Positions 55,733-57,982 of a stretch of DNA of 57,982 nucleotides are shown here, one piece after another. Made by a program: the position numbers and the translations under genes. Location of the stretch: positions 1-57,982 of the forward strand of contig CAIYPP010000147.1 of the NCBI GenBank assembly GCA_903928115.1, read 5' to 3'. The stretch comes from an uncultured Planctomycetota bacterium (GTDB lineage: Bacteria > Planctomycetota > UBA1135 > GCA-002686595). Each line of letters opens with the position of its first letter. Within the stretch, counting starts at the first letter, position 1. The notes under the pieces are model-generated. The model did not search any database and was not told the origin of the DNA. It saw only the letters and a program-made list of their open reading frames with translations.

Positions 55733-57982
55733 ATGACCCAGACCAACGCCCCGCGCAACGTCTCCCCCTCGACTACGCTCCTCGGCAGCCTCGCCCGCGC
55801 GCACCGCCCCGTCGCGCTCGGCATCTTGGCCGCCCTCGCTTCCGCCGGCTCCGCAGCTGCGCAGAACGTGGTGATCAGTCAGGTCTATGGCGGTGGCGGC
55901 GAAACGGGAGCGACGTACAGCCGCGACTTCGTCGAGCTCCACAACCGCACGTCCGCTTCGATCAGCCTCGCGGGCTGGTCGCTGCAGTACGCGCAGCCGG
56001 CGGGCACGACGTGGTTCGTGGCGAACCTCTCCGGCTCGATCCCGGCGAACAGCTACTTCCTCGTTCACCTGAACGCGGGCACGGTCGTCACGGGGGCCAC
56101 CCTGCCGACGGCAGACGCCACCGGTTCTCTGACCCTTTCGCCGGCCTCGGGCAAGGTCGCGCTGGTCTCCTCCACCACGGCGCTCACGGGCTCGGGCTGC
56201 CCGTTCGACGCGTCGGTGGTCGACTTCGTGGGTTACGGCACGGCGAACTGCTCGGAGGGCACGGCGGTGGCCACCCTGAGCGCGACCCTCTCGGCGCAGC
56301 GCAAGGGCGGCGGCTGCACCGACACGAACTCCAACTCGGGCGACTTCGATCGCGCGACCCCGGCGGCGCGCAACTCCTCGAACGCGAACGCCTCGGCCTC
56401 GGCTTGGTACCTCGACGCGGACGGGGACGGCTATGGCCTCACGAGCTCGCTGGTCTTCTCGTGCAACCAGCCCTCGGGCTACGTCTCGGTCTCGGGCGAC
56501 TGCAACGACGCGAACGCGCTCGTGAACCCGGGTGCGATCGAGCTCTGCCTCGACGGCATCGACAACGACTGTGACGGCACGATCGACAACCCGTCCGTCA
56601 CCGGCATCTACAACTTCAGCGCCGACACCTACCACTGCAAGATCCAGGACGCGATCAACGCCGCGCTGCCGAACGACGTCATCCTCGTCGCCTCGGGCAC
56701 GTACGTCGAGACCATCACGGTCAACAAGGCGCTGACGATCAGCGGCCCGAACTGGAACGTCTCGCCGAACGGCGGCACGCGCCTCGCGGAAGCCGTGATC
56801 GTTCCGGCCTCGACGAACACCTCGTCGGGTGCGGTGGTGACGATCACCTCCTCGAACGTGAGCTTCAAGGGCTTCACGATCGACGGTGACAACACCTCGC
56901 TCGCTTCGAGCGGCGTCGGTCTCGGCGGTGCGCTCGGCACGTCGATCGACGCGGCCCGCGCGATCTTCATCAACGCCAACGGCGTCAACACGATCGACGT
57001 CTCGAAGAACGTCGCCAAGAACGTCGTCAACGGCATCCGCCTCGAGCAGACGACGAACTACTTCGCGACGACGGCGGGCGCGCTCCGCTCCTACAACGTC
57101 CTCGTCGACGACAACCTCGTCCAAGACACGACGGGCACCGGCATCTACCTCGGCAACAGCATGTACGCCAAGGTGACCAACAACACGGTCACCAACGCGA
57201 ACAACGGCATCGCCTTCAGTTCGTTCCGCATCTCGGACGCCGGCAACGCCGCCGACCGCGTGATTCAGGGCAACACGATCTCGGCTCGCTACGCGGGTAT
57301 CTGGGTCAACCTGTACCACGCCTCGCCGTACGCGCTGGTCAACAACACGATCACCGTCGCCGCGGCCGCCACCTCGATGGCCCCGACGCCGCAGACCCGC
57401 ACCGCGTGGTTCGGCATCATGTACTCGACGGTCTCGGCGCCGCAGAACTTCACCAACCAGATCAGCCTGCCGCTCGTGGCCACGCCCGAGCGCTGGACCG
57501 CGACCGGCAACGTGATCGACGGTGCCGCGCTCGAAGGCACCTCGACCGGCCACGGCTACTGGCTGTACTACGTCGACAACAACCGTGACACCACGGGCGC
57601 GGACAACTTCGGCCTGATCTCGGGCGGCACGGTCTCGAACGTCGCCTACGGCATCCTGCTGAAGAACAAGGACTCCGATCCGGCCACCAACTTCGGCAAC
57701 TCGGCCGTCGGCGCGCACGCCGCGGTCGCCGGCACGACGTTCAACCTGAACGCAGGCGGCACGGGCTTCCGTTTGCTCGACGACGCGGCGTGGGTCACGG
57801 GCAACCCGGCTCCGCTCGTCAATAAGCGCAACGTCCAGCTACTGGTCGGCTCGGGCGTGACCCTGAACGGCGGCGCGACGGGTGTCAGCATCTCGCAGCC
57901 CGCGTCGCTCACCTACGATCCGATCGTCGGTGGCAACCTCGGCGACCTCGCCTTCAGCGGCCAGACCGGCAACTACGTCGCT
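55733..57982 (+). CDS. Secreted lamin-tail / MopE-like / beta-helix protein (3' end outside window)
   Basis: At least 750 aa, open at the window end. A long N-region of about 30 residues precedes a signal peptide ending SAAAQN. Next is a lamin-tail domain (VVISQVYGGGG, RDFVELHNRT, ISLAGWSLQY; about 45-180). A MopE-type metal-binding segment with Asp-rich repeats follows (YLDADGDGYG, DCNDANALVNPG, LCLDGIDNDCDG; about 225-285). A long right-handed beta-helix region (TYVETITVNKALTISG, GIYLGNSMYAKVTNNTVTN) continues to the edge. It is probably a surface or extracellular protein. The helix could bind or cleave polysaccharide, but no catalytic residues were identified. Confidence 0.82.
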   Translation, partial: MTQTNAPRNVSPSTTLLGSLARAHRPVALGILAALASAGSAAAQNVVISQVYGGGGETGATYSRDFVELHNRTSASISLAGWSLQYAQPAGTTWFVANLSGSIPANSYFLVHLNAGTVVTGATLPTADATGSLTLSPASGKVALVSSTTALTGSGCPFDASVVDFVGYGTANCSEGTAVATLSATLSAQRKGGGCTDTNSNSGDFDRATPAARNSSNANASASAWYLDADGDGYGLTSSLVFSCNQPSGYVSVSGDCNDANALVNPGAIELCLDGIDNDCDGTIDNPSVTGIYNFSADTYHCKIQDAINAALPNDVILVASGTYVETITVNKALTISGPNWNVSPNGGTRLAEAVIVPASTNTSSGAVVTITSSNVSFKGFTIDGDNTSLASSGVGLGGALGTSIDAARAIFINANGVNTIDVSKNVAKNVVNGIRLEQTTNYFATTAGALRSYNVLVDDNLVQDTTGTGIYLGNSMYAKVTNNTVTNANNGIAFSSFRISDAGNAADRVIQGNTISARYAGIWVNLYHASPYALVNNTITVAAAATSMAPTPQTRTAWFGIMYSTVSAPQNFTNQISLPLVATPERWTATGNVIDGAALEGTSTGHGYWLYYVDNNRDTTGADNFGLISGGTVSNVAYGILLKNKDSDPATNFGNSAVGAHAAVAGTTFNLNAGGTGFRLLDDAAWVTGNPAPLVNKRNVQLLVGSGVTLNGGATGVSISQPASLTYDPIVGGNLGDLAFSGQTGNYVA

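Overview
The window is about 58 kb of very GC-rich DNA with dense, mostly chromosomal gene content. The gene set points to a member of the Planctomycetota. It has a paired DUF1587/DUF1592-type c-type cytochrome protein and DUF1552 protein, a sulfatase-fold lipoprotein, many secreted beta-rich proteins, and a repeated Cys-rich domain beginning YCTAG that I associate with planctomycete secreted proteins. It also has futalosine-pathway menaquinone genes and a short Hc1-type histone. This assignment is inferred from gene content, since there is no rRNA in the window.

Layout, left to right. At 1-3450 (minus) are type IV pilus ATPases (pilT, cut by the window edge, and pilB) and a DUF1573 protein. 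At 3675-7073 (plus) are a lipoprotein and pyruvate phosphate dikinase. At 7153-14769 (minus) lie an M28 peptidase, a degenerate GGDEF protein, YebC, ribosomal proteins S9 and L13, two envelope proteins, an FtsQ-like POTRA protein and a small protein. At 14990-32725 (plus) come a Ski2-like helicase, an alpha/beta hydrolase lacking its nucleophile, a radical SAM/SPASM protein, sulfate activation (cysD, cysNC), a DUF393 membrane fusion, RecQ, a sulfatase-like lipoprotein, a three-subunit molybdenum hydroxylase of 4-hydroxybenzoyl-CoA reductase type, and a secreted lectin. At 32848-35007 (minus) is an S9 peptidase. At 35489-44889 (plus) are a secreted protein with a structured leader, the DUF1592/DUF1552 pair and an ABC-FtsX-AttH operon. 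At 44883-46193 (minus) is an MFS protein, followed at 46264-47786 (plus) by mqnB-mqnD.

The outstanding system is a complete diversity-generating retroelement (DGR) on the minus strand at about 49168-52768. In transcription order it contains a secreted target protein (signal peptide, Cys-rich domain, two HYR domains and a formylglycine-generating-enzyme-type C-type lectin domain), an HRDC-domain accessory protein, a DGR-type reverse transcriptase, and a non-coding template repeat. I aligned template and variable repeats by eye over 132 nt. They differ at 17 positions, all of them adenine in the template strand, and none of the 99 other positions differ. This is the hallmark of adenine-directed mutagenic retrohoming. 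The target gene is bracketed by a perfect 38-bp direct repeat and lies next to a selenocysteine tRNA gene.

Other points of interest are two candidate structured leader RNAs (upstream of 35489 and of cysD) and several predicted pseudoenzymes (GDPD-like, alpha/beta hydrolase, GGDEF). The window ends inside a long secreted protein with lamin-tail, MopE-like and beta-helix regions.
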